Positions 18,318 to 27,725 of a stretch of 64,000 bases of DNA are shown piece by piece. The stretch comes from Hymenobacter tibetensis. GTDB lineage: Bacteria; Bacteroidota; Bacteroidia; Cytophagales; Hymenobacteraceae. Each line of letters starts with the position of its first letter. Positions within the stretch are counted from its first letter, which is position 1. A program made the position numbers and the translations under genes. Location of the stretch: positions 3,190,001-3,254,000 of the forward strand of contig NZ_CP094669.1 of assembly GCF_022827545.1 (NCBI RefSeq), given 5' to 3'. A model generated the notes under the pieces. That model worked only from the letters and a program-made list of their open reading frames with translations. It made no database searches and was not told where the DNA came from.

Positions 18318-19703
18318 ATGAAAACGAATGTTGTTGAAGCGGTAAAATTTTGTTTTACCGGTAAGCTCATCACTCAGATTAGCCTCTCGGTTGATGAGAA
18401 CGAGAAACGAGTTGAAAAAGCACTGGAGAAAGCCATTCCGCTGGTTCTAGAAAGCCTCATGCTTCGGGCCGAACGGGCGGGTGGCCCCACCGCTCTGTTG
18501 AATATGGCATGTGAAGCCTACGCCGCCGATCTGCTTCACCACTTGCCTCACCTAGCCACCACTGCGTGGTACACCACCAGCGCAGGGTTGATGCAGGGGC
18601 TAGCCGGCGACGGTTACGACAGCCTGATTAACCGCATTGCCATTGTATCCGGCGTTCGGCCTACGGCCGGCGAAGGGTTACTGCTGATTGCCGCCGCCGC
18701 CGTGCTGAGCGTATTGGGCAGGTATGCAACCGAAAACGAGCTTTCACCCACAGAATTTGTGAACTGGTTTAAAGCCCAAAAGGTGGAGGTTGCTATGGCC
18801 CTTTTCCCCGATATGAACCGTCAACCAGATTCGTTGACCGACAGCCTGGAAGGAGCGCATCACCTTTCTGCACTCAGACGCCCCACCGCTGTTGTTCAAC
18901 GCCCTGGGCTTTCGGCGGAGCACGGTACCTGGGCCCCAGTAGGCGGAGGCTCTATCTTCACGCCCCAGCCCGAAACCACTGCCCCTGCTGCTCCCGCTGC
19001 TTCCAGCACCACCGGTTTCCGCTGGCAATGGTCGTTGCTGTTGCTTTTTGCGGTGTGCCTGGGCTACTATTTCGGCCATGAGCGCCTTACCACAATTCCT
19101 GGTACCGTATCCGCCTTCGCCGACTCACCCGGTGCCAACCCTACTGCCGTAGTCAATGCCACCGAGGCCGGGGCCACCACTACCCCGCTGGGCACCTACG
19201 ACCGGGACCGGGACATGTACATCTATGATACTGGTCAACCCATCGTCCTGACCCTCGCCAATGGTAGCAGCCAGAAAGTAGGCGCCAACTCCACCGAGAA
19301 CCGGCTCTATACTTTCCTGTCGGACCCTTCCTTCCAAGTGGACTCCGTCAACCGGACAAAAGGCTGGATCAACTTCGACCGTGTGTACTTCGACGCCGGC
19401 AAAGCCACGCTCACCTCGGAATCGGAACAGCAGCTGCACAATATAGCGGAGGTGCTCAAGACGTTTCCGGAAGCCACTGTGAAGCTGGGCGGCTACACCG
19501 ACAACACAGGCCTTGATACCAAGAATCTAGTACTCAGCGAGGAGCGCGCCAAAACAGCTGCACTGGCACTGGTGAAGAAGGGCATTCCGTTTCACCGCTT
19601 GCAGTTCAAGGGCTACGGTTCCAAGTATTTCGTTGCCACCAACGAAACGCCAGAAGGCCGCGCGCTCAACCGGCGCATTAGCATCCGGGTAGTTAAAAAG
19701 TAA
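18318..19703 (+). CDS. DUF937 - TM - OmpA fusion protein
   Basis: 461 residues in three parts. Residues 1 to about 190 resemble DUF937 (helical, with SLSVDENEKRVEKALEKAIP and repeated LL/GL segments). A Pro/Ala-rich linker leads to one TM helix (about residues 237-252, WSLLLLFAVCLGYYFG). The C-terminal third is an OmpA peptidoglycan-binding domain with INFDRVYFDAGKATLT, GGYTDNTG, and the NRRISIRV end. There is no signal peptide, so the likely topology is DUF937 in the cytoplasm and OmpA in the periplasm, tethering the inner membrane to the cell wall. A strong terminator follows. Confidence 0.88.
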   Translation: MKTNVVEAVKFCFTGKLITQISLSVDENEKRVEKALEKAIPLVLESLMLRAERAGGPTALLNMACEAYAADLLHHLPHLATTAWYTTSAGLMQGLAGDGYDSLINRIAIVSGVRPTAGEGLLLIAAAAVLSVLGRYATENELSPTEFVNWFKAQKVEVAMALFPDMNRQPDSLTDSLEGAHHLSALRRPTAVVQRPGLSAEHGTWAPVGGGSIFTPQPETTAPAAPAASSTTGFRWQWSLLLLFAVCLGYYFGHERLTTIPGTVSAFADSPGANPTAVVNATEAGATTTPLGTYDRDRDMYIYDTGQPIVLTLANGSSQKVGANSTENRLYTFLSDPSFQVDSVNRTKGWINFDRVYFDAGKATLTSESEQQLHNIAEVLKTFPEATVKLGGYTDNTGLDTKNLVLSEERAKTAALALVKKGIPFHRLQFKGYGSKYFVATNETPEGRALNRRISIRVVKK

Positions 19704-19762
19704 TCCGCTGCTGCAAGCATCCTCCTGTTCTGGCAGGGCACTAGAGCTGGTTTATCATTTAA

Positions 19763-19801
19763 AAAAGCGCCTCCCCAATTCGTTATTGGGGAGGCGCTTT
19801 T
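19763..19801. terminator. strong bidirectional intrinsic terminator
   Basis: A perfect 17-base-pair stem, 19763-19779 with 19785-19801, and a 5-base loop. The stem starts with AAAA and ends with TTTT, so it serves both the OmpA-fusion gene and the convergent GH9 gene. Confidence 0.9.
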
Positions 19802-19871
19802 CTATTCGGGCGGATAGAGCCTTCTTGAATCTGCTTCCTATTCGAGTTTACTGCTGCACCAGGTACCCCAC

Positions 19872-21626
19872 CTAGAACTTCCCTTGCAGGGCTTCCATAG
19901 CCCCCGTCAGGTACACTAAAGGCGCGTTCCAGTTGATGGCAATTTCGTTGGAGGCGTACGAGCATACATCGTCGGTGTAGGACAGAGCGGCGGCTTGAAA
20001 CGGGTACTGGCACTTGTCTTGTCGGCCAGGATTAGGCCCTCCTACCAAAAAGCCCGGTAAGGGTGCCAGCACCTTGTCGCCCTCAGATAACCGGTGATGC
20101 GGGTGTTGTGGGGTCTTGGCGCCATACCCCGTCACGAAGGAAAGCCCGAGAGCATTGCGGCCTAGCAGATAATCGAGGTTGGTGAGGGCGTACTTTAAAT
20201 ACTTCGGGTTGCCGCTGATCTGGTAGGCCTGAACAAGCGCAATGCCCTGGTTGCCAGCGGTGGAATTGCTGCCCCACGTGAAGTCACCGACGCTTTTGCC
20301 CATTACGGTCTGGTAGGCTCGGGTGTCGCTGCCCGCTGCCAGGGTTTCGGCCAGGGCTACAATTTCCTTTTTCGCCTTGGCTACCTCCTTTGCCGCCTTT
20401 GCTGGGAGCTTGGTGCCGAAGCGAGCCAACGTATAGTAGCTAAGGGCCTGCACCTGATTCCAACCAGGCAGCGGCAACTTCCCCTCGGGCAGCAGCTGAA
20501 TAGATGGGTGATATGTCTCGTTTTTGGTGGTGGCGTACAGCTCGGTTGCGGCCCAGCTCCACTCGTCTTGCACGTTTTGGTCGCCATAGGTGCCGGTAGC
20601 AATGGCCGGTTGGAATTGCTTGTTCAACTCGTCTTGCTGATAATAGACGGCCGGATGTTTCTTGGCCCACTCCCAGGCGCGGGTAGATGCCTGCAAACAC
20701 GAGTCGGCTAGACCTGGCAATTGGCCGCTGAATGGGCGAAACACGCGGCTGGCCTGGGCACATACGGCCGCGAAGTCGAGGGCGGCCGCAGTGCTTTTTT
20801 GCACCACGTAGCGGGGCGTTTGGCATTCGGTGGGCATCACCATGCCATCGAAGCTGGCATTGGTGAGCTTGTGGTACACACCCCCATCGTTCGGATCCTG
20901 CATGGTGAGCATCCACCGCAGATTCCACAATGACTCGTCGAGCACATCCGGAATCGGGTTGCTGCTTTCCGGAATCTGCGCGTTCAGCTGCTTGCCGTAG
21001 GCCGGAAAGTCTTCGTAGAGAGATAATAGAGTGGCCATCGTAATGCCGGAATTCACGATGTACTTGTTGTAGTCACCGGCATCGTACCAGCCCCGCGACG
21101 ACGCAATACTGGTACCGGCCGGGCGCTGCGCACTAGCTGCCGAGGGGTGCACCAGCACGTGGTTGTCGGGGTGGCCAGCGGGCCGGTTCCACACCCCGGC
21201 ATACGTGGCGGGCAGCGGCGTGGAAGCGCGTTGGTAATAGTAGCTTTTCAGTGCTGCCGCCGCCAGCGGCCCATACACCTGCGGCTTTATTTGAAAGGAA
21301 TGCGAATATCCTATTGCCGGAATCCATAACACGTAGGTTCCGGCAGCAGTCAGGCCAGAGAAATCAGCCGTCCGTACCTCTTGTTCCGACAGCTCCGCAT
21401 GGCGCTGCTCACCTAGGTTGCCAGTGAAAACTGTGGTAGATCGGTCGGGGGTGGTGACGTAAAATTTCCCGGCTGCTGCGCCCGTCACAGCTGCTACTTT
21501 CGGGGCCCCCGGGTAAAACCCTAGTTGGTTGAGCTTGATACTTTCTGTCAGTTGCTGCGCTTGAAGGGAAATAGCCGTTGCCAAGAGGAAGCTCGTAAAC
21601 AGGACGGGTTTCAACACAGGGAGCAT
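19872..21626 (-). CDS. secreted glycoside hydrolase family 9 (endoglucanase-like)
   Basis: 584 residues. A signal peptide is clear (KPVLFTSFLLATAISLQAQ). It is followed by an N-terminal Ig-like CelD_N domain (SIKLNQLGFYPGAPKVAAV), then the (alpha/alpha)6 barrel of GH9 with SRGWYDAGDYNKY (nucleophile-side aspartates D182 and D185) and, near the end, NEIAINWNAP with E561 as the general acid. GH9 enzymes cleave beta-1,4-glucans. There is no carbohydrate-binding module or T9SS sorting domain. The LacI gene starting 469 bases away in the opposite direction is the natural candidate regulator. Confidence 0.93.
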   Translation of the reverse strand: MLPVLKPVLFTSFLLATAISLQAQQLTESIKLNQLGFYPGAPKVAAVTGAAAGKFYVTTPDRSTTVFTGNLGEQRHAELSEQEVRTADFSGLTAAGTYVLWIPAIGYSHSFQIKPQVYGPLAAAALKSYYYQRASTPLPATYAGVWNRPAGHPDNHVLVHPSAASAQRPAGTSIASSRGWYDAGDYNKYIVNSGITMATLLSLYEDFPAYGKQLNAQIPESSNPIPDVLDESLWNLRWMLTMQDPNDGGVYHKLTNASFDGMVMPTECQTPRYVVQKSTAAALDFAAVCAQASRVFRPFSGQLPGLADSCLQASTRAWEWAKKHPAVYYQQDELNKQFQPAIATGTYGDQNVQDEWSWAATELYATTKNETYHPSIQLLPEGKLPLPGWNQVQALSYYTLARFGTKLPAKAAKEVAKAKKEIVALAETLAAGSDTRAYQTVMGKSVGDFTWGSNSTAGNQGIALVQAYQISGNPKYLKYALTNLDYLLGRNALGLSFVTGYGAKTPQHPHHRLSEGDKVLAPLPGFLVGGPNPGRQDKCQYPFQAAALSYTDDVCSYASNEIAINWNAPLVYLTGAMEALQGKF

Positions 21627-22094
21627 AGATTGAAGTTGCTAATTGAATGCAGAAGTGCGTATTTGCTTGCTTGGAAGAAGCCCGACAGTGGATGTGCTGG
21701 GCCCCAACAACCCGTAGTTGTTGCTGGGCAACCGTTTGACTCGAGCAGGCTAATAACGCGGATGCAAATAAAAAAGCCGCTTCACATGGCATTTTTAGTG
21801 CGAGAGAGAAACTGCAAGCAGCCTCCCGCAGGAAGTGACGTATTTCAGTGGCAAACCAAAACATCCGGTTAGTTATGAAGTTGCACCCCCGAAACCAACC
21901 CGCACCCGTCCTATAACCCGTTCACCCCACACCTCTTTTGTTGATAGGGCAGTGTTCCACTAACTAATTAGGAACCACTGCCTTCCCTAGCAGATGCTGG
22001 CTCGCATGGCTTATTGAAGCTGCCAGACAAGGAAACCTGCTGTTTTCGGATTGACACCCCGAGCATCTGCTTTACTGTTTATTTCGCTCATCAC
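21627..22094. other. 468-base divergent region between GH9 and lacI paralog 2
   Basis: No gene supported; open frames here are short and low-complexity. It must hold the promoters for both genes. An imperfect inverted repeat (GGCAGTGTTCC at 21948-21958 with GGAACCACTGCC at 21971-21982, one bulged base) lies on the LacI side, 112 bases before its start. Confidence 0.5.
21948..21982. promoter_or_regulatory. inverted repeat upstream of lacI paralog 2
   Basis: Arms of 11 and 12 bases with a single bulge around a 12-base AT-rich centre. It could be an operator or an mRNA leader hairpin; symmetry and position are the only support. Confidence 0.3.
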
Positions 22095-23150
22095 ATGCCC
22101 AATATAAAACCAACATCCATTGCTGACTTGGCCCAGCAATTAGGTATTTCCCCTTCCACTGTATCACGGGCACTAGCCGACCACAGCGGCATCAGCGAGG
22201 CCACCAAGGACCGGGTACGGCAACTGGCGCAGCAACTTAACTACCGCCCCAACCAGTTGGCCGCGGCCCTACGCAAAGGCCATAGCAAAACCCTGGGGGT
22301 AGTGGTACCACACATCAGAGGCTACTTCTTTCCGGCCGTCATGAACGGCATCGAGAAAGTAGCGAGCCGGGCGGGCTTCAATGTCATGATGTGCCAGTCC
22401 AACGAAGAGCTGCGCCGGGAGCAACAGAACATTGATACGCTGTTGGCAGCTCAGGTAGAGGGTATTCTGATTTCACTTTCGGCCACCACCCACGACCAGA
22501 TGCAGCACTTCGAGCAAGTCCGGCAGCAGGGTACTCCGCTGGTTTTCTTTGACCGGATGGCTGACCTAGCGGGCAGTTCCGCCGTGGTGCTCGACGATTT
22601 CCAGGGAGCTTACCGGGCCGTGACGCACTTGATTGAGCAGGGGTGTACTCGCATTGCGCACTTAGCGGGTCCGCAGCACCTTAACACCAGCCGCAACCGC
22701 TACCTAGGCTACGCCGAAGCGCTCCGGGCCCACGGCTTGCCGCTGGACGAGCAGGCGGTATACAACTTGCCCGAGCTGACCCACGACGCTGGTCGTGACG
22801 CTATGGAACACCTACTGACGCTGGAAACTCCTCTCGACGGCGTGTTTGCGGCGTATGCCATTCCAACGGTTGGAGCGCTGGAAGTGCTCCACGAACGAGA
22901 AGTACGCGTGCCGCAAGACGTGGCTATTGCTTGCTTCAGCAACGAGCCGTTCACCAACATGACCCACCCCCGACTAACTGTAGTCGACCAGCGGGCCGAG
23001 CAAATGGGCGAAACTGCGGTTCGCTTGCTGTTGCAATTGCTTAAGCGCGGACCGAGCTACTCGCCCCCACCGTTGGTACTCAAGCCCGAGCTGATTGTCC
23101 GGGCCTCGTCGCTGCACCACGCTGAGCCCGCCTCCCTGCCGAAACGGTAA
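22095..23150 (+). CDS. LacI family transcriptional regulator (paralog 2)
   Basis: 351 residues from the ATG at 22095 (MPNIKPTSIADLAQQLG); upstream codons to 22014 do not resemble the family. The HTH SIADLAQQLGISPSTVSRALADH, hinge and effector domain (GVVVPHIRGYFFPAVMNGIE, FFDRMAD, CFSNEPF, VVDQRAEQMGETAVRLLL) run parallel to paralog 1 throughout. The adjacency to a GH9 cellulase suggests control of plant-polymer degradation through a sugar ligand, as is common for this family. Confidence 0.92.
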   Translation: MPNIKPTSIADLAQQLGISPSTVSRALADHSGISEATKDRVRQLAQQLNYRPNQLAAALRKGHSKTLGVVVPHIRGYFFPAVMNGIEKVASRAGFNVMMCQSNEELRREQQNIDTLLAAQVEGILISLSATTHDQMQHFEQVRQQGTPLVFFDRMADLAGSSAVVLDDFQGAYRAVTHLIEQGCTRIAHLAGPQHLNTSRNRYLGYAEALRAHGLPLDEQAVYNLPELTHDAGRDAMEHLLTLETPLDGVFAAYAIPTVGALEVLHEREVRVPQDVAIACFSNEPFTNMTHPRLTVVDQRAEQMGETAVRLLLQLLKRGPSYSPPPLVLKPELIVRASSLHHAEPASLPKR

Positions 23151-23174
23151 TAAAGCAATTGGCCCGCTATGGGT

Positions 23175-23209
23175 GCGCATGGGCAGGTGCTAACCACCTA
23201 TCCATGTGC
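23175..23209. terminator. imperfect hairpin after lacI paralog 2
   Basis: GCGCATGG (23175-23182) pairs with CCATGTGC (23202-23209) with one wobble, then a 2x2 internal loop and a 5-pair AGGTG/CACCT stem. It lies between convergent genes, but there is no T tract. Confidence 0.3.
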
Positions 23210-23302
23210 CTCTATAGCGAGCCGTTCAGTGAAGGATGGGTTTGCAGTCAGACGCACTATGCAGTGCGTATTGCAAACTAATTGCGAGTTATAGGCAGTA
23301 CT

Positions 23303-23563
23303 TTATTGTCTTACTTCAGCAGCCTCAGCGGCGGCCAAAATTTCCTTGGCTTCATCGAGCAATCGTTCGCCCTGGTTGAGGTGGCGGCGCGCAATCATGG
23401 CGAACAGCAGCAGGAACGAGACAATCGGGAACAGCCAGCCGAGCGCGAACCACAACCAGTAGGAGCGGCCGTAACTGGCAGCGCAGTAGGCTGTAAGCAG
23501 CGGCAGCACCGAATAGGCGCACAGAAAACCGAGTCCGGATACTAGGAGGTAAACAGGAGGCAT
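23303..23563 (-). CDS. small two-TM membrane protein
   Basis: 86 residues. Two hydrophobic helices (YLLVSGLGFLCAYSVLPLLTA and WLWFALGWLFPIVSFLLLFAM) are followed by a charged tail predicted to be helical (RRHLNQGERLLDEAKEILAAAEAAE), likely cytoplasmic. The pattern and the absence of stop-prone codons support a real gene. It is divergent from the cyclase-like gene with about 227 bases between. Unknown function. Confidence 0.65.
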   Translation of the reverse strand: MPPVYLLVSGLGFLCAYSVLPLLTAYCAASYGRSYWLWFALGWLFPIVSFLLLFAMIARRHLNQGERLLDEAKEILAAAEAAEVRQ

Positions 23564-23790
23564 AGCGGCAGCATCTATACGTTCTAAGGTACGCTTTCCG
23601 GTGGCTTATTGCAAGCTAAGCGGCCAGTTTTCCTATCCTGTATAACTTGTAAAACGCAAGAAGGTTAAGTGAATTTGGCCGAAATCTTGCCGGGCAGCGG
23701 TCTATCTTCGTTGGCTTTTTTTCGTACTTGTTGCCAACGCCTCTTTCGTTTCTTTCTGCTCTGCCCTTGCCCACTCTCCAACTCCCCTCC

Positions 23791-25251
23791 ATGTGGGACC
23801 ACCAAAGCTTGTTTCGTGTCTCGGCTCAGTTGTTTGCTGATGGCATTTTCAACCTGCTCGACCGGAACCTGAAGCCTGAAGTATTCCTGTTAGGTTTGGC
23901 TTCGGCCCGCGAAACCGACGAGCCCCAGGCGGTAGTAGTAGAGCCCGCTACGTTGCGCTACACCCCCGCCGATTTCGCAGGAGTGAAGGCCTTAGCGGCC
24001 GATCTGGAACCCGACGGTCCTAGGGACGTGGTGTATCACCTGCACCCCGACGACCACGACCGATACGAAAAGCTCCGCTGGTATGCCTTGTTGCAACAGG
24101 CTACCCAGCAGACTCTGACCGAGCTAACCGCAACCCGCACCGAGGAACGCATCAGTTTCTGCTCGGTGCCCATTAGTATGTATGGCTACCTGGTGGTTAT
24201 CGTGCTGCAGCTCTCCCGCGAAACCTACGAAGCCTATTACACTCTTCCGGTGCTGAGCACCGGCAACCGGCCCACTTCCTTGGTGAATGCCACGGTGCAG
24301 GAATTTCTGCAAGATTGCAGCCGCGCTCTGCGCGAGTCCGGCACCGATGACGATCGGCCCGTTCTGGACCGCGACTACAACGAAGTGCTACGCGCGGCGG
24401 GCCGCAGCTTTATGTTGCGCGTAGCCGCTGGCACCCACGGGCTGTACGACGCCTGCAACGGGGTAGCTGCCCTCCGCCACGAGGGCGACGAAGGCATCGG
24501 CACCATGCTCGTCGCGCGGCGGCATCACCCGGCTATTGTGTCGGTGCTTACGTTGGATAGCCCTATTCCGCTGCGCGACCACCGCCGCGTACGGAAGTTA
24601 CTGGAACTAAGCGAAGACCGGACCGCCTTGGTTTCTGATGCCACCGATGTATTCGGGCTCGGCTACCTCGTGGCCCCCGACGACCAAGCCTACGAGCCTA
24701 TTTTCACGGTGCATTTCACTCGGCACTACAGCTGGGAGCTAACGCACGACAACCAGCTGATGATGAAGGTAGTATCGAACACGCCCCGCCTACCGCAGGG
24801 CCGCGTCGATGCTACCAATTTCGCTCGGGCCGTGCAGCGCGTGTTTCCTTATCTGGATGAGGCAGCCATCGGGTATCTCTGGGAACTAACCCAACGAGCC
24901 ACCTCGCAGCCTACCGGCACCATTCTGGTAGTGTCGGAAGGAGCGGCCCAGGAGGCGGCACGACTTACACGGCAGTGCTTCCGGGTGGTACCGCGCCTCA
25001 TGACGCCTTCTGTCCTGCGCCTGGTTACGAATATTGATGGGGCCGTACTCGTTGAGCCGAATGGCATCTGCCACGCCATCGGGGCCATTCTCGACGGCCT
25101 GGCCACCGAAAAAGGAGACTCTTCTCGCGGCTCCCGCTACAACTCAGCCTTGCGCTACGTGGAAAGCAGCCGCTACCCTTGCCTGGCCGTGGTAGTGAGC
25201 GAAGATGGCCTCATTGATTTGCTTCCCCCAATACACAGAAACGGTAAGTAG
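23791..25251 (+). CDS. DisA_N (diadenylate cyclase)-like protein, DACNV type, degenerate active site
   Basis: 486 residues from the ATG at 23791 (MWDHQSLFRVSAQLFADG). The last 110 or so residues follow the DisA_N/DAC fold: TGTILVVSEG, then D416-G417-A418 in NIDGAVLVEPNGICHAIGAIL, then G447-S-R-Y-N-S-A453, then LAVVVSEDGLIDLL. True diadenylate cyclases have DGA and a GTRHRAA motif; here DGA is kept but RHR is replaced by RYN. The N-terminal 370 residues form a large unknown region that I believe corresponds to the DACNV sensor architecture (recalled, not searched). It probably senses or makes a nucleotide, and c-di-AMP synthesis is doubtful. A monocistronic unit closed by a strong terminator. 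Confidence 0.75.
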   Translation: MWDHQSLFRVSAQLFADGIFNLLDRNLKPEVFLLGLASARETDEPQAVVVEPATLRYTPADFAGVKALAADLEPDGPRDVVYHLHPDDHDRYEKLRWYALLQQATQQTLTELTATRTEERISFCSVPISMYGYLVVIVLQLSRETYEAYYTLPVLSTGNRPTSLVNATVQEFLQDCSRALRESGTDDDRPVLDRDYNEVLRAAGRSFMLRVAAGTHGLYDACNGVAALRHEGDEGIGTMLVARRHHPAIVSVLTLDSPIPLRDHRRVRKLLELSEDRTALVSDATDVFGLGYLVAPDDQAYEPIFTVHFTRHYSWELTHDNQLMMKVVSNTPRLPQGRVDATNFARAVQRVFPYLDEAAIGYLWELTQRATSQPTGTILVVSEGAAQEAARLTRQCFRVVPRLMTPSVLRLVTNIDGAVLVEPNGICHAIGAILDGLATEKGDSSRGSRYNSALRYVESSRYPCLAVVVSEDGLIDLLPPIHRNGK

Positions 25252-25267
25252 GAACAGAACAAATAGA

Positions 25268-25319
25268 CGGGGCCTCTGCCGTGGTAGTAACATTACTACC
25301 ACGGCAGAGGCCCCGTTTT
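25268..25319 (+). terminator. strong intrinsic terminator
   Basis: A perfect 23-base-pair stem, 25268-25290 with 25293-25315, followed by TTTT (25316-25319). It ends the cyclase-like gene and, read the other way, is close to the aldo/keto reductase stop. Confidence 0.88.
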
Positions 25320-25336
25320 GCATGCCTATTATTTTT

Positions 25337-26326
<990 letters not shown>

Positions 26327-26472
26327 GGAGTTGTTCGGTTGGAAACGTCCTAGCAAGGAACGTATAGACTGCTCAGAGGTTCGCGGAAGCGCTACTGCCG
26401 CTACCGGCATACAACCATCGGACACCCCTTGCGTTTCTCTGCGGGAAAGCTATCCTACACGCCCCCTGCGCC

Positions 26473-26958
26473 ATGCCTACGCCTACACCCACCCCTCCCT
26501 TCAATGCCAACGACCGCCTACGTTGGGTGGAAAGCATTTCCCGCATCATGGACAGTCAGTTTCGAGTACCGGGCACCTCCTGGCGCTTTGGCCTCGATCC
26601 TATCATGAGCTTGATACCCGTGGTGGGCGGCATTCCTTCCTTGGCCGTTTCCGGCGTCCTGATTCTCACCATGATGCGCCATGGTGCCAGTGGCAATGTA
26701 GCCGTCCGGATGGTACTCAACGTGTTGCTCGATACCCTCATCGGAGCTATTCCCATCATCGGCAACATCTTCGACTTCGCCTATAAAGCCAATGACCGCA
26801 ACGTACGGTTACTGCGGGCCCACTATGCTGAAGGCAAATACCAGGGCAGCGGCAAAGGCATTATGGCCTTTGCTATTATTCTGCTTCTGGTGGTTGCAGG
26901 GCTAGTAGTGTGGGGAAGCTATGAGCTAATCCGCGCCGTCTGGCAATACTTTCAATAG
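26473..26958 (+). CDS. DUF4112 membrane protein
   Basis: 161 residues with the DUF4112 signature: MDSQFRVPGTSWRFGLDPI, then LIPVVGGIPSLAVSG, LLDTLIGAIPIIGNIFDF and YKANDRNVRLLRAH. There are two hydrophobic re-entrant-like segments and a C-terminal TM (IMAFAIILLLVVAGLVVWGSY). Function unknown. It is divergent from the aldo/keto reductase (146 bases apart). Confidence 0.85.
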   Translation: MPTPTPTPPFNANDRLRWVESISRIMDSQFRVPGTSWRFGLDPIMSLIPVVGGIPSLAVSGVLILTMMRHGASGNVAVRMVLNVLLDTLIGAIPIIGNIFDFAYKANDRNVRLLRAHYAEGKYQGSGKGIMAFAIILLLVVAGLVVWGSYELIRAVWQYFQ

Positions 26959-27019
26959 CCTAATCCGCTGACAGATAGCATCCAACCGGACTGTACACAT
27001 TTGATGCTTGCGCTTCTTG

Positions 27020-27133
27020 TTATGGGTGGCGGGAGTGATACCAAAGCGCAACAACTAACGCTACGGCTGCCGCTACTGCCATCAGGACGTAAACCGCCCG
27101 GTTTTGCCGGGGCTCTATTTCGTTTCTTTTCAT
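27020..27133 (-). CDS. putative 37-residue single-TM microprotein
   Basis: ATG at 27133-27131, stop TAA at 27022-27020. The peptide starts MKRNEIEPRQNRAVYVLM, continues with a hydrophobic helix rich in Ala/Val (AVAAAVALVVALW) and ends YHSRHP. A basic/polar N-terminus, one TM and a short tail are as expected for a small inner-membrane protein. The support is composition and topology only. Confidence 0.45.
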   Translation of the reverse strand: MKRNEIEPRQNRAVYVLMAVAAAVALVVALWYHSRHP

Positions 27134-27281
27134 GCGGGGGTAACCGTATAGCGTCTTCACTCCCTAACGAGACACCTTCCTTCGAGTTCGACGCTTGACC
27201 GTATGGCAACACTCGGAACGGGTCAGCATTGCCGCGCAGTTGTTGCCTGTTTTGGTCAGCGGCCATCCATCGTTTACCGCG

Positions 27282-27289
27282 TACCTTTG
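27282..27289 (+). promoter_or_regulatory. TAnnTTTG -7 element ahead of lipoprotein operon
   Basis: TACCTTTG fits the Bacteroidota -7 consensus exactly and ends five bases before the GTG start at 27295. A TTTG at 27251-27254 is 27 bases upstream, longer than the usual -33 spacing. If used, the mRNA would be nearly leaderless. Confidence 0.4.
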
Positions 27290-27294
27290 CGGGC

Positions 27295-27720
27295 GTGAAC
27301 AAACTGCGCTTATTTATTTTGCTGCCGCTTGCCGCGTGGGCATCGGCGTGCCTCTCTCTGCAGAGCGACGAACAGAAGGCGGAAGCCGCTGAAAAAACCG
27401 TACTAGCCAAACACGATGAGCTTATGGCTCAGATGGATGAGCTTACCATCTTGCGGCAGCAGCTTCAGAAAACCCCTGGGCCCGACACCACCGCTGCGGG
27501 TCGCCGCCGCCGGGCCTTACTCAGCGCCGATGCGGCTATGATGGATTGGATGCACGGCTACCGCAAACCCGCCGATACCGTGGACATAGCCCGGCGCCTT
27601 ACCTACTTTGCCGGGCAGCAGAAAAAAATCGATTCGGTAGCCGGCTTGTTTCGCACTAGTATCGACTCTGCGCGGTTAGTATTACAGACCGCCGGAACGC
27701 CCACATCTTCCGCTCAATAA
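27295..27720 (+). CDS. small lipoprotein of unknown function
   Basis: 141 residues if the GTG at 27295 is used. From there a clean lipoprotein signal appears: NKLRLFILLPLAAWASAC, with the lipobox cysteine as the last residue. The mature part is helical and charged (EKTVLAKHDELMAQMDELTIL), with an MDWMHGYRKP segment and a possible short coiled coil. The open frame continues 22 codons upstream but without signal character. It is the first gene of a three-gene unit with SCO and cytochrome c (5-base gap to the next ATG), which suggests a role near respiratory copper/cytochrome assembly. Confidence 0.75.
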   Translation: MNKLRLFILLPLAAWASACLSLQSDEQKAEAAEKTVLAKHDELMAQMDELTILRQQLQKTPGPDTTAAGRRRRALLSADAAMMDWMHGYRKPADTVDIARRLTYFAGQQKKIDSVAGLFRTSIDSARLVLQTAGTPTSSAQ

Positions 27721-27725
27721 CCACC

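Larger units (their letters stand above)
26959..27294. other. 336-base region between DUF4112 and lipoprotein genes
   Basis: The region contains a plausible 37-codon membrane microprotein on the minus strand (27020-27133). Beyond that, nothing except a TAnnTTTG element close to the next gene is recognisable. Confidence 0.5.
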
